Origin: Lewinellaceae bacterium
GTDB lineage: Bacteria; Bacteroidota; Bacteroidia; Chitinophagales; Saprospiraceae
Assembly: GCA_024644235.1 (NCBI GenBank)
Contig: JAHELJ010000018.1
Coordinates: forward strand, 26,743-90,742
DNA: 64,000 nucleotides
Direction of reading: 5' to 3'
Numbering within the stretch: the first letter of the stretch is position 1; every line of letters begins with the position of its first letter. The notes under the pieces are model-generated. The model was not told the origin of the DNA and made no database searches. It worked only from the letters and a program-made list of their open reading frames with translations. Position numbers and translations under genes: made by a program. This document shows positions 1 to 8,108 of this stretch, piece after piece.

Positions 1-1
1 C

Positions 2-535
2 TTTGTTGCAACCCTCACGGATAATTCTGAATACCTGGACACGGATATGGAATTGGAAATTATTGACGCAAGTATTGAACTGCACGGTATTGTACAAGAT
101 AGCCAGAGGACTGTCCAAGCAATCGTTCGCGTCAGGGACTCGACTCTTGCCCTGGTAACGGTACCGGATGTGCCTTTGAATTTCTTAGTTGAGCGGCCAT
201 TAAGCCTCTTGCCAATATCTGATCTTAAGCGCACCGGGGACAAGGGCATAGCCATGTCACAATTTCCCAGTGATCTTCCTGGTGATCGGGAAGGTTATGT
301 GACAGTAGTGGTTAAGATTGATGATCATGATCCATACGGAACCGTGTTGCAGCGGGAGACACTTCGTTGGGGCATCCCCACCTCCTTCGATGACAAATCG
401 CAAAAGCGTTCACTCTGGTCGGCACGGGCAAATACACCGATCCCCCTTTTATTATTGGTCAATGGCCTGATCCTGGTTACCTGGGGAATTATGATTTATA
501 TTGTCCGTGAACTCCTGCAGATAAAACACATATGA
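2..535 (+). CDS. Tail-anchored Ig-like membrane protein, 5' truncated by the window
   Basis: The reading frame is open to the first base of the window, so the N-terminus and any signal peptide are missing. The visible part is an extracytoplasmic, probably Ig-like beta-rich domain followed by one C-terminal membrane helix (about the last 30 residues) and a short basic tail. It aligns by eye with the protein at 6699-7580: both contain FPSDxxGDR followed by a DHD motif, a Leu-(Glu/Arg)-Trp-Gly segment and the same terminal helix. It is therefore a paralogue of that protein and probably belongs to the same respiratory gene group. The function is unknown. An accessory or assembly role in the inner membrane, with the domain facing the periplasm, is inference. 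An internal ATG at 47 is not the true start because homology continues upstream of it. Confidence 0.75.
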   Translation, partial: FVATLTDNSEYLDTDMELEIIDASIELHGIVQDSQRTVQAIVRVRDSTLALVTVPDVPLNFLVERPLSLLPISDLKRTGDKGIAMSQFPSDLPGDREGYVTVVVKIDDHDPYGTVLQRETLRWGIPTSFDDKSQKRSLWSARANTPIPLLLLVNGLILVTWGIMIYIVRELLQIKHI

Positions 536-1169
536 TTGATTAGGGGTAGTATGGAGATGTGCTAAATATTCCCCTTCTAAACGTCTTCCACACCAAGTTT
601 TTTTAGACATAGTAGCCAAAATTTACGTCCTCTCTTGCTATAGGAATTCCATGCGATAATATCATGCTAGACCCATTATCAAAAGCAAGCCCTTGGGTGG
701 GACCTCGTATTTACATACTCTGCAGAAATAGTAACGTGCAGAAAGGTGCAATCAACGATTGATCTCGGCATTCACTTTATTCTCGGCTCCGGCAGATTAT
801 CATGTTTAACAAGAAGGCCATGAATGGATAAAAGCTGGCAATATTGACCCGGGGTGACTCGTGGTCTGGGGTCTTCTGTGCGGATAGCTGAGTATCGATG
901 TAATTACCTGTAATCAGATTCAGGAATAGTTGGCATTGACATAAGTAATTTCCCAATAGGAAAAGTAGTCATCCATCACGTTGGCTTTCGAAGAATCATC
1001 GATAATCCGTTGCATTGACTCATTCAAATGAGAGAAGTCCATCAATGGCATCAAGATAGCCATGAGATTGAAGCCTATCGATGACCTTGACTGGTGGCTC
1101 AATAGTCAGATCCCAGGCTATGAATCGGTAGTTGTAAGCTTGCCAGTCTGTAATTTTCTAATTATTGGC
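536..1169. other. Intergenic region without a convincing gene
   Basis: About 630 bases lie between the truncated membrane protein and the terminator of the multihaem gene. Only short open frames exist. A 60-codon minus-strand frame at 920-1102 has no recognisable domain and no sign of being conserved. I see no tRNA, repeat or clear promoter here. Confidence 0.5.
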
Positions 1170-1200
1170 AAAAAAAAAGCGCATCTGAGCAGATGCGCTT
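1170..1200 (-). terminator. Rho-independent terminator of the six-haem gene
   Basis: A perfect 10-bp stem (1177-1186 paired with 1191-1200, loop GAGC) is followed on the minus strand by a run of eight to nine T. It lies just downstream of the minus-strand gene ending at 1222. No plus-strand gene ends nearby. Confidence 0.85.
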
Positions 1201-1221
1201 TACCGGAAAGGTGTTTCCAGA

Positions 1222-2331
1222 TTATTCGTTCAAGGCTTTCAAGGACTCTTCCAGAAGTGCCCTCGCATATTTTGCATTGTGCACACCAAAGGTCATGTCT
1301 TCGTAAACGAATAGGGCGTTATACAAAGCACCTACATGAGCTGATGGAAACGTATCTTGAACAGATCTCCAGGCCCGGTTGCCTGTGGTGTCATCGATCA
1401 TTCCTAATTCCAATAGTTTGCCACCAACCTCATAAAGCATGGCTCTTACTTCTGCTTGGGTTTCCGCCACAAGCATTTCCGCCTCATCGGCCGTGTGGCA
1501 ATCAATACATCCAGCGGTATTCAGATCTCCGTCTTCGTTGATCACACCAAACTGGTGACCACCCAGATCGGCTCCGGCATCATATTCCGCCATGTGGCAC
1601 TGGATACAGGTTTCTCCAGTAGCAGAGAGCAAGGTAAAGTGGTTTGAGGATGGGAAATCCACATCAGATCGTTCGGCTCCACCAGTAGCAGCAAACATCA
1701 GGCCTTGAGAGCCGTGGTGCGGTCCATATCGAGAAGAATTTACATAGATCATGGTGTCACTATCCAATGGAGGAGGCATCGGATCCCAGGGAACATCAAG
1801 TTCACGCACTCGGGACTGGTGGCAACCTACGCATTGGTTACCCTTACCCAGATCGATAATTTCGCCGTTGACCCAGAAAGGTACAGCATCTGTTTTGGTA
1901 TTCGCCCAGTCGTCGGTGGTGTAAGTCTGGTGAATTTTGTGGCAAGTGTAACAGTTCGGTGGCAAAGGACCGACAATTCCTTCAGCAGTGCTCATGCCTC
2001 CAAACTCATTCACTTCAAGGAAGCCTTGACTTGAGTGGCAGGGTGCACAGGATGCGCTCTCACCACGTACATAACGTCCACCGGTGTAGTGCGTTGATCT
2101 TTCATATTGGAAGACCTTTTCAGCAATGTTCTGTCCTACGTGGCACATTGCGCAGTTGGTCGTACCGGCGATACCTTCAGGTCCGGCAGGTCCGGCCGCT
2201 CCAGCCGCCCCAGCAGCTCCCGTAGGTCCTGCGGGTCCCGTGGGTCCTTCAGGTCCTTCACAGGACATCATACCACCAATCAGAATAAAAGCAAAAATAG
2301 AGAGTGCGGTTAGCAATGATCGATTTTTCAT
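1222..2331 (-). CDS. Six-haem c-type cytochrome lipoprotein with collagen-like stalk
   Basis: A 369-residue lipoprotein. A hydrophobic signal ends in a lipobox with Cys24, followed directly by about ten Gly-X-Y triplets (residues 26-55, mostly GPx/GAA), a short collagen-like stalk. Six CXXCH haem motifs follow: CAMCH (Cys60), CAPCH, CYTCH, CVGCH, CIQCH and CIDCH. This predicts a periplasmic or surface-exposed multihaem electron carrier held away from the membrane. It has its own terminator and is divergent from a plus-strand cluster with a beta-barrel, ferredoxin and NrfD subunits, so it may pass electrons to or from that complex. The exact partner is unknown. There is no similarity I can name to NrfA or octahaem reductases, so an enzymatic role is not supported. 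Haem count and lipidation are read directly; location and role are inferred. Confidence 0.85.
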   Translation of the reverse strand: MKNRSLLTALSIFAFILIGGMMSCEGPEGPTGPAGPTGAAGAAGAAGPAGPEGIAGTTNCAMCHVGQNIAEKVFQYERSTHYTGGRYVRGESASCAPCHSSQGFLEVNEFGGMSTAEGIVGPLPPNCYTCHKIHQTYTTDDWANTKTDAVPFWVNGEIIDLGKGNQCVGCHQSRVRELDVPWDPMPPPLDSDTMIYVNSSRYGPHHGSQGLMFAATGGAERSDVDFPSSNHFTLLSATGETCIQCHMAEYDAGADLGGHQFGVINEDGDLNTAGCIDCHTADEAEMLVAETQAEVRAMLYEVGGKLLELGMIDDTTGNRAWRSVQDTFPSAHVGALYNALFVYEDMTFGVHNAKYARALLEESLKALNE

Positions 2332-2794
2332 GGGCTAAGTTTTTTTTAGCAATAGAAGATGATCTGGTTATTCAATCAAATGCTGCGGTGTTGTCGGATT
2401 GCCACTTCCATAATTTTACATTTCCATGACAATGACGACAATATAGGAATTCAAGTTGAGCCGATACAATGATCTTAATCATCCCAATAAATGACTAGGT
2501 AGTATCTCATTATTTAGCAAGGTTATTAATCTTATTATGTTGAAAATCAACAAATTAAATTTTATAGATAATTATTGCTTTGGGGAATTTACACGGGCAG
2601 CTATACCATTCCCGCTGGTTAGCAGAATTAGAAATCCGGAATAGCTACTAAATGCACTCAAGAGTCCTAATCGAGTCTAACCGGGGTGAGGGCAGAGTCC
2701 TAATTAGAATTAGTATCAGAAATGATCAGCATCATCTTCATGGTCTTCGGGATGCCTCAATTTTATGCCCAGTTTATTTCAATTTCAGCGAAGA
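2332..2794. other. Divergent intergenic region between two haem-lipoprotein genes
   Basis: About 460 AT-rich bases separate the minus-strand six-haem gene from the plus-strand respiratory genes. It must carry promoters for both directions. I could not identify a full Bacteroidota promoter (TTTG about 20 bases before TAnnTTTG) with confidence. No gene is visible. Confidence 0.45.
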
Positions 2795-3208
2795 ATGAAA
2801 TCACAGCATCTCAGATTAACCCTTCTGGTTTTAGTTTCACTACTGGTACTGCTTGGAGTATTCACCTCTTGCGAGTATGAGGAGATCTTACCTCCTGATG
2901 ATGAGATTCCTATCGATACTACGGCACCGCCAGTGAGTTTTAGCCTCGACATTATTCCTCTATTCAATTCGAGTTGCAATACCAGTGGCTGCCATAGCCT
3001 GGGTGGCGTGGAGCCAGATCTCTCTCCGAATAATGCTTATGGCGAGCTTACGACAAAGGGCTATCTCAATCTGGATGATCCCGTGCAGAGTGAATTTTAC
3101 CAATGGATTGCCGGAAATCGGCGGATCCCTATGCCGATTGCCGGTCCTGATCCTGAAATTAACCGGCTAGTACTTACCTGGATAACACAAGGTGCTCCCG
3201 ATAATTAA
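2795..3208 (+). CDS. Small haem-binding lipoprotein with CX4CH motif
   Basis: The preferred start is the ATG at 2795, giving 137 residues. An upstream ATG at 2765 adds ten residues ahead of the signal. A hydrophobic signal ends in the lipobox TSC (Cys26), followed by an acidic Pro-rich linker. The single candidate haem site is C61-NTSG-C66-H67, a CX4CH spacing rather than CXXCH; this spacing is known for some haems of cytochrome c3. A downstream RRIPMP segment could supply the axial Met. It resembles the small cytochrome-like domains common in marine Bacteroidota and planctomycetes. The gene begins the plus-strand respiratory group and ends just before or within the start region of the beta-barrel gene, so the two are probably co-transcribed. 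Haem attachment is inferred from the motif. Confidence 0.65.
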   Translation: MKSQHLRLTLLVLVSLLVLLGVFTSCEYEEILPPDDEIPIDTTAPPVSFSLDIIPLFNSSCNTSGCHSLGGVEPDLSPNNAYGELTTKGYLNLDDPVQSEFYQWIAGNRRIPMPIAGPDPEINRLVLTWITQGAPDN

Positions 3209-3221
3209 AATGATTAGACCT

Positions 3222-4118
3222 ATGAATTTCAACATCTCTATTCGTAAAACTGTTGCCTTTGGGCTTGCCATCATGGTGTTGATGAGTTTGTCCTTGAATA
3301 TATCGGCTCAGGAGGAACCACCTGAGCGAGATGACCGGCCGGTACGATCTACGTTTTCATCGGTTTGGCTGATGGACAATCAAACCGTAGAAGTACCCTT
3401 CAAAGGCACCTTTGAATTTGATATTCAACATCGCTTTGGAGTAATAAATAATGGCTACCGGGATTTCTTTGGATTATACGCGCCATCAAATATTCGATTG
3501 GGGTTTGCATATTCACCGGTTAATAAATTGAGTGTTGGCTTCGGTCTCACCAAGCTCAATCTGACCTGGGACTTCAATGCCAAATATTCCCTACTCGCTC
3601 AGACCCGATCCGGATCAGTGCCGGTAAGTATAGTTTATTACGTCAATATGGCTATTGATACACGCGAAAAGGAAAGGACGCTCTATGATGATTTTTCCAA
3701 TCGTATTTCTTACTTCCACCAGGTATTGATTGGCCGTCGGTTCTCACCAAAGTTTAGTATGCAGGTGGCTCCAAGTATTTCTCACTTCAATTTAGTGGAG
3801 GCATACCGGGTAACTAGTGAGACCATTGAAGGCACTAAAAGGAATGACCATTTGGCCATCGCCATTGGGGCCCGGTTGAAGATTTCGGATCAAACCTCCG
3901 TTATGTTTAACTATGATATCCCTATCACCGATCATCCATTGGAAGATCCAGAGCCGAATCTGAGTTTTGGCATTGAGCTGACTTCCAGTTCACATGCCTT
4001 TCAGATCTTCCTGGGAAACTTTTATGACATTATTCCGCAACGAAACAACTTCAATAATCGCAACGAACCAGGCGATATGTTGATTGGATTTAACATCACC
4101 CGTCTTTGGAACTTTTAA
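3222..4118 (+). CDS. DUF5777-type outer-membrane beta-barrel protein
   Basis: A secreted protein of about 299 residues with a signal peptide ending near NISAQ, then alternating hydrophobic strands and an aromatic terminal residue (ending in Trp-Asn-Phe), as expected for a beta-barrel. The pattern RSTFSSVWLMDNQTVE and FDIQHRFG near the N-terminus is typical of DUF5777. Candidate starts are ATG at 3192, 3210 and 3222; the last gives the best signal peptide and avoids overlap with the upstream gene. Proteins of this family often sit beside cytochrome genes. Here it lies between a haem lipoprotein and a ferredoxin/NrfD module, which makes a role as an outer-membrane partner of the electron carriers plausible but unproven. 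Confidence 0.75.
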   Translation: MNFNISIRKTVAFGLAIMVLMSLSLNISAQEEPPERDDRPVRSTFSSVWLMDNQTVEVPFKGTFEFDIQHRFGVINNGYRDFFGLYAPSNIRLGFAYSPVNKLSVGFGLTKLNLTWDFNAKYSLLAQTRSGSVPVSIVYYVNMAIDTREKERTLYDDFSNRISYFHQVLIGRRFSPKFSMQVAPSISHFNLVEAYRVTSETIEGTKRNDHLAIAIGARLKISDQTSVMFNYDIPITDHPLEDPEPNLSFGIELTSSSHAFQIFLGNFYDIIPQRNNFNNRNEPGDMLIGFNITRLWNF

Positions 4119-4128
4119 TTGGTACTTC

Positions 4129-4386
4129 ATGAAAAAAGAACAAAATCGACGCAGGACTTTCCTCGGTAAGCTGGGACTCAGTTTGCTTTCAATACCTGTA
4201 ATCACAAGGTCTTCAGAATTGCATCATACTGACGATTCCAAGGAAACCCAGTTCATGTTGACGCCAGACGGGAAGCTTGTGGAAATTCCCAAGAATATTT
4301 ATCGGAATGCTACTAGTCGATCAGATGTCAGGAAAAGAAAAAAACTCTGGATGTGGTTGACAAATAGCAAAAACCAGATCAAATAA
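4129..4386 (+). CDS. Mini Tat-signal protein resembling the N-terminus of the next gene
   Basis: An 85-residue protein starting at 4129; an upstream in-frame ATG at 4084 overlaps the beta-barrel gene and is less likely. The N-terminus has an RRRTFLGK twin-arginine motif and a hydrophobic stretch. The rest is short and polar and has no cysteines. Segment MLTPDGKLVEIP matches LLSPEGEVIEVP of the ferredoxin protein encoded 17 bases downstream, and the following SR-x(3)-RK segment also aligns. It therefore looks like a copy of that protein's export signal and linker that stops before the first iron-sulfur site. It may be a decaying partial duplication or a small exported subunit. Function unknown. 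Confidence 0.6.
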   Translation: MKKEQNRRRTFLGKLGLSLLSIPVITRSSELHHTDDSKETQFMLTPDGKLVEIPKNIYRNATSRSDVRKRKKLWMWLTNSKNQIK

Positions 4387-4403
4387 GCCATTAATCTCAG
4401 CTC

Positions 4404-5363
4404 ATGGAAAATAGGAAACAGACCGAATCAAGGGATCAAAGCGCACGCCGCGATTTCATAAAAATTGGCCTGGGAACTCTGGCTGCTGCTTCCTGCGGTG
4501 GTGGTCTCTGTTCGTGTAAGGGAAAGCAAGAAAAGGATACCATCGAACTTCTGTCCCCGGAGGGCGAAGTTATTGAGGTGCCTGCTCACCACGTGAAACA
4601 CGTGCACAAGACGGTAGGTGTATCCCGGGAAGAGGCACGAAAAGGAATTCCGGGCAGGAAGTTTGTCATGGTGATAGACCTTGGCCGGTGTAAGAACGCC
4701 AGGAACTGCATCACGGCATGCCAGAAAATGCACCACCTGCCAGAAGACAAGGAGTGGATCTCTGTTCTTCTTATGAAAGACAGTGAAGAAGCCAGTCCTT
4801 ATTGGTTTCCTAAGACGTGCTTCCATTGTGATAATCCTCCCTGCGTAAAAGTATGTCCAGTGGATGCGACCTTCAAGCGAAGTGATGGTTTAGTACTCAT
4901 CGATACCGAGCGTTGCATTGGATGTAAATTTTGCATGGCAGCTTGCCCTTATTCTACGAGGGTCTTTAACTGGGATGAGCCCGAGCAACCGGAAGAAATT
5001 CAAGCACTGGACTATTCTCCGGAAACGAGCGTGCCCAGCAAGATCGGGACGGTAGAAAAATGTGATTTCTGTCCGGATATGGCCAGGATGGGTAAGTTGC
5101 CCGACTGTGTGACGGCTTGTCCTAATGGTGTATTTTATTTCGGCGATGAAAATGAAGATGTGGTCACTAACGGTTCTGAGACCGTCAGGTTTAGCGAGTT
5201 AATCCGGGATAAAAGTGGGTATAGATATATGGAAGATCTGGGAACAGAGCCAAGGGTCTACTACTTACCCCCACGAGACCGCCTGTTTCCTTGGGAGCGG
5301 GGATTGGATGATCTATCCGATGACATAAAAGATCGATTTAAAGACGTCCTTGAAGATATTTAA
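4404..5363 (+). CDS. Tat-exported four-site ferredoxin subunit (DmsB/NrfC/PsrB-like)
   Basis: A 319-residue electron-transfer protein. A twin-arginine signal (ARRDFIKIG) with several Cys at its end suggests Tat export and possibly lipid anchoring. Four cysteine groups follow. The first is C96-x5-C102-x3-C106 with Ala99 where the usual second Cys would be; then CFHCDNPPCVKVCP, CIGCKFCMAACP, and a CDFC...CVTACP pair with an 11-residue spacer. This matches the iron-sulfur subunits that pair with NrfD/PsrC membrane proteins, and the NrfD gene follows with only two bases between stop and the likely start. It should relay electrons between the quinol-site membrane subunit and a periplasmic partner. 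The missing Cys may alter one cluster (for example a 3Fe-4S type). Confidence 0.88.
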   Translation: MENRKQTESRDQSARRDFIKIGLGTLAAASCGGGLCSCKGKQEKDTIELLSPEGEVIEVPAHHVKHVHKTVGVSREEARKGIPGRKFVMVIDLGRCKNARNCITACQKMHHLPEDKEWISVLLMKDSEEASPYWFPKTCFHCDNPPCVKVCPVDATFKRSDGLVLIDTERCIGCKFCMAACPYSTRVFNWDEPEQPEEIQALDYSPETSVPSKIGTVEKCDFCPDMARMGKLPDCVTACPNGVFYFGDENEDVVTNGSETVRFSELIRDKSGYRYMEDLGTEPRVYYLPPRDRLFPWERGLDDLSDDIKDRFKDVLEDI

Positions 5364-5364
5364 C

Positions 5365-6702
5365 ATGACAATTTCAGATAAGGCAAAAACACTATTGTCC
5401 GAATTTTCAGGACCATTAGAAAAATCAACTACCATTTCGAAGATTTGGATCTTCTTTTTGGTCCTTTTGATCGCCTGGGGAATGGTCGGGCTTTATTACC
5501 AGGTACGATATGGTCATGTGGTGACGGGTATGCGGGACCATGTGGTCTGGGGAATATTCATAGCTAACTTTATTTTCTTCATCGGTATCAGCTATGCAGG
5601 GGCGGTGATCTCAGGTGTTCTCCACCTGCTAAAGATCGAATGGAGAAAGCCATTTATTCGAATTGCTGAGCTTATCACAGTCATTGCTACCATCATAGGC
5701 CCTGTATTTATTCTATTGTGTGTAGGCCGGCTCGACAGGTTGCACCACCTAATTATTTATCCTCGTCTGCAATCTCCCATCACCTGGGATGTTCTGGCGA
5801 TATCTACCTATCTGATGGGTAGTATTCTTTTGTTGTACCTGGCGTTGATCAGGGATTTCGCCATCTACCGGGATAGTCCCGAACTAAAGGTGCCCAATTG
5901 GCAAAGGAAATGGTATCGATGGCTTGCTTTGGGTTTCCGTAATACCCCTGAGCAAAATCGTCGAATCGAGATCTCGATGCAGCTCTTGGCAATCATGATC
6001 ATACCCCTTGCGATCATCGTACATTCCGTGCTGTCTTGGATTTTTGGTATGACGTTAAGGCCGGGATGGCATAGTACCATTTTTGGACCATACTTCGTTC
6101 TTGCTGCTATCTACTCTGGCACCGGAGTTTTGATTATTGCGATGTGGGTCTTTAGAAAGATCTACAAGCTGGATGAGTACATACAAGACAAGCATTTCAC
6201 ATACGTGGGTTATATGCTCCTTGTTCTCGCCGCTGGTTATGGGTATTTTACATTTTCGGAGTATTTGACTCATTGGTACGGGTCAGAGCACTGGGATATG
6301 GAAGTCCTCCATAAGCTATTTAACTGGGAGGAGTATGGCGGACTATTCCTCTTCGCCAATCTTGGGGGCATTGTTCTGCCGATGCTGATCGTTGCGATCC
6401 CATCACTGCGCAAACCGGGCTGGATCACTTTCGGCTCAGCCGTAATGGTGCTGGCTATGTGGGTGAAAAGATATTTGATCATCGTTCCAACTCTTGAAAC
6501 ACCACTTCTGCCGATTCAGGACACTCGAGTGGAATTTGTGTACTATTCGATCACTTGGGTAGAATGGTCTCTCACGATAGGGGGATTGGCTACGTTCCTT
6601 CTATTGTTTACGCTGGCATCAAAGTTTGTAACAATAATACCAGTGGCTGAGATGAGTGAGACGAAAGCTGAGAGTGTTCACTTAAAAATGGAAACCACAT
6701 GA
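5365..6702 (+). CDS. NrfD/PsrC-type polytopic quinol-interacting membrane subunit
   Basis: About 445 residues with eight or more hydrophobic membrane segments and charged loops. The early segment VRYGHVVTGMRDHVVWGIF is characteristic of the NrfD/PsrC family, which bind quinone near the periplasmic face without haem. I prefer the ATG at 5365 over 5350, because the latter overlaps the ferredoxin gene. The downstream gene starts at an ATGA overlap at 6699. With the ferredoxin subunit it forms a two-gene quinol-oxidising or quinone-reducing module. Such modules usually partner a molybdopterin enzyme or multihaem cytochrome; only cytochromes are seen here, so direction of electron flow cannot be read from the sequence. 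Confidence 0.88.
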   Translation: MTISDKAKTLLSEFSGPLEKSTTISKIWIFFLVLLIAWGMVGLYYQVRYGHVVTGMRDHVVWGIFIANFIFFIGISYAGAVISGVLHLLKIEWRKPFIRIAELITVIATIIGPVFILLCVGRLDRLHHLIIYPRLQSPITWDVLAISTYLMGSILLLYLALIRDFAIYRDSPELKVPNWQRKWYRWLALGFRNTPEQNRRIEISMQLLAIMIIPLAIIVHSVLSWIFGMTLRPGWHSTIFGPYFVLAAIYSGTGVLIIAMWVFRKIYKLDEYIQDKHFTYVGYMLLVLAAGYGYFTFSEYLTHWYGSEHWDMEVLHKLFNWEEYGGLFLFANLGGIVLPMLIVAIPSLRKPGWITFGSAVMVLAMWVKRYLIIVPTLETPLLPIQDTRVEFVYYSITWVEWSLTIGGLATFLLLFTLASKFVTIIPVAEMSETKAESVHLKMETT

Positions 6703-7580
6703 GATCCAAGTTCATATATCGATATATCGTGCTGTTAGGTTGTCTGGTTTTAAGTCTGACATTTCTGAAATCTCAGGATGAGGGGGTCGAGATGATGAGG
6801 TCCAGACTGAGTCTTACCGTCATACAGAAAGATGATAACAAGATCGACCTACAGGCTGATTTCAGGGTACGAAAAGAAAGATCTTATGAGCGAATGGCCG
6901 GCGTACCTGTAATATTTCTGATTTCAAGAGATTCAATCAACGAGGAGATTGGGGAGGCATTGACCAACGAAGACGGTGCAGCCATTCTCGAAATTGAAGC
7001 AGCCGATTGGATAGCCGTGGATACTCAGACGATTACATTTATTGCAACCTATGAAGGCAATGATAGCATATCGCCATCAGATCGCGATGCGACGGTTATG
7101 AGAGCCAATCTCGCCCTTGAGGGGTTGGAGTTGGACTCTGCGCAAAAGCAGGTCCAACTGACACTGATTGGTACTGAAGATGGTACGATGAAGCCGGTGG
7201 CCAGTGCAGAAGTCAATCTCTACCTAAAACGGCTCTTCAGCAACTACAAAGTGGGTTCTGCCGAAACCGATGATGACGGAATAGCACTGGTAGATTTTCC
7301 ATCGGATTTCAGCGGTGATCGAGACGGTAATCTCGACCTGATTGCCATGGTTGAGGATCATGATCTATTTAGTACGGTCAGAACCGCGAGGAAACTTGAA
7401 TGGGGTCAGAAAATTGAGGAAGGGGAACAAGAACTGCCACCGGGTTTATGGAGTACTGATGCTCCCATGTGGATGTTGATAACTTTTATCGTATTAATGG
7501 GAACTGTTTGGGGGCATTATATAGTTATTGTGCTGAATCTATTCAAGATTAAAAAAGAGGGAAAAATTTTAACATCCTAG
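6699..7580 (+). CDS. Signal-peptide-bearing, tail-anchored Ig-like protein
   Basis: A 293-residue protein beginning inside the NrfD stop codon (ATGA overlap), so translation is probably coupled. It has an N-terminal signal peptide ending near LKSQ, two beta-rich repeats of Ig-like character and a membrane helix near residues 255-282 followed by a basic tail (FKIKKEGK). The bulk is predicted in the periplasm. The C-terminal half matches the truncated protein at the window start, so the cluster carries at least two copies. No catalytic motif is visible. An assembly or scaffold role for the NrfD-cytochrome module is inferred from operon position only. Confidence 0.75.
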   Translation: MRSKFIYRYIVLLGCLVLSLTFLKSQDEGVEMMRSRLSLTVIQKDDNKIDLQADFRVRKERSYERMAGVPVIFLISRDSINEEIGEALTNEDGAAILEIEAADWIAVDTQTITFIATYEGNDSISPSDRDATVMRANLALEGLELDSAQKQVQLTLIGTEDGTMKPVASAEVNLYLKRLFSNYKVGSAETDDDGIALVDFPSDFSGDRDGNLDLIAMVEDHDLFSTVRTARKLEWGQKIEEGEQELPPGLWSTDAPMWMLITFIVLMGTVWGHYIVIVLNLFKIKKEGKILTS

Positions 7581-7598
7581 CAATAAATCAGAAGTAAT

Positions 7599-8000
7599 AT
7601 GAAAAATGGAATATTGAAGTTCATGGTATTGACTGGATTAACCATTGGACTATTTGCATTTGTCGAAACTCAGACCGACCCCTGGGAAGTACCCGATAAA
7701 TATAAGAGTATGAAGAACCCGGTAGCCAGTGACAGCGAGTCTATTTCAATTGGGAAGACGCTTTACAACCAGCATTGCAAGTCTTGTCATGGCAAGGAAG
7801 GTCTGGGAGATGGACCTAAAGCCGCGCAGTTGGATACACCGGCTGGAGATTTTTCAGCTCCGGAATTTCATGCTCAGAGTGATGGAGCTCTATTCTATAA
7901 ATCATGGATAGGCCGGGACGAAATGCCCAATTTTGAGAAGAAGATCCCGGATGAAGAAGATGTTTGGCATCTTGTTAATTTTATGAGGACACTGGAATAG
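7599..8000 (+). CDS. Mono-haem class I cytochrome c
   Basis: A 133-residue exported cytochrome with a signal peptide (first ~24 residues), one CKSCHG haem motif (Cys60, Cys63, His64), and a likely axial Met109 in GRDEMPNF. The C-terminal helix ends in WHLVNFMRTLE, typical of small periplasmic class I cytochromes c. It follows the tail-anchored protein by 18 bases and is probably the last gene of the plus-strand respiratory operon. It is a good candidate for the soluble or membrane-tethered electron shuttle between the NrfD module and a terminal oxidase or the multihaem lipoprotein. Confidence 0.9.
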   Translation: MKNGILKFMVLTGLTIGLFAFVETQTDPWEVPDKYKSMKNPVASDSESISIGKTLYNQHCKSCHGKEGLGDGPKAAQLDTPAGDFSAPEFHAQSDGALFYKSWIGRDEMPNFEKKIPDEEDVWHLVNFMRTLE

Positions 8001-8108
8001 AATGAAAAAGGGTTTGCAGCAGCTCTAGCTCATTAGACACGACGGCTGCTTGGCGGCAAAGAATTTAGAAGCCTTTAACTGCTACAAACACTATTTCGAA
8101 CTTTTATG

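Noticed and set aside
920..1102. 60-codon minus-strand frame in the first intergenic region
   Set aside because: No domain, signal or neighbour support; length expected by chance.
1062..1541. 159-codon plus-strand frame opposite the multihaem gene
   Set aside because: Antisense shadow of the six-haem coding region; cysteine and histidine codons of the real gene explain its composition.
2126..2338. Plus-strand frame rich in Pro-Ala-Gly repeats
   Set aside because: Antisense reading of the collagen-like Gly-X-Y codons, not an independent repeat protein.
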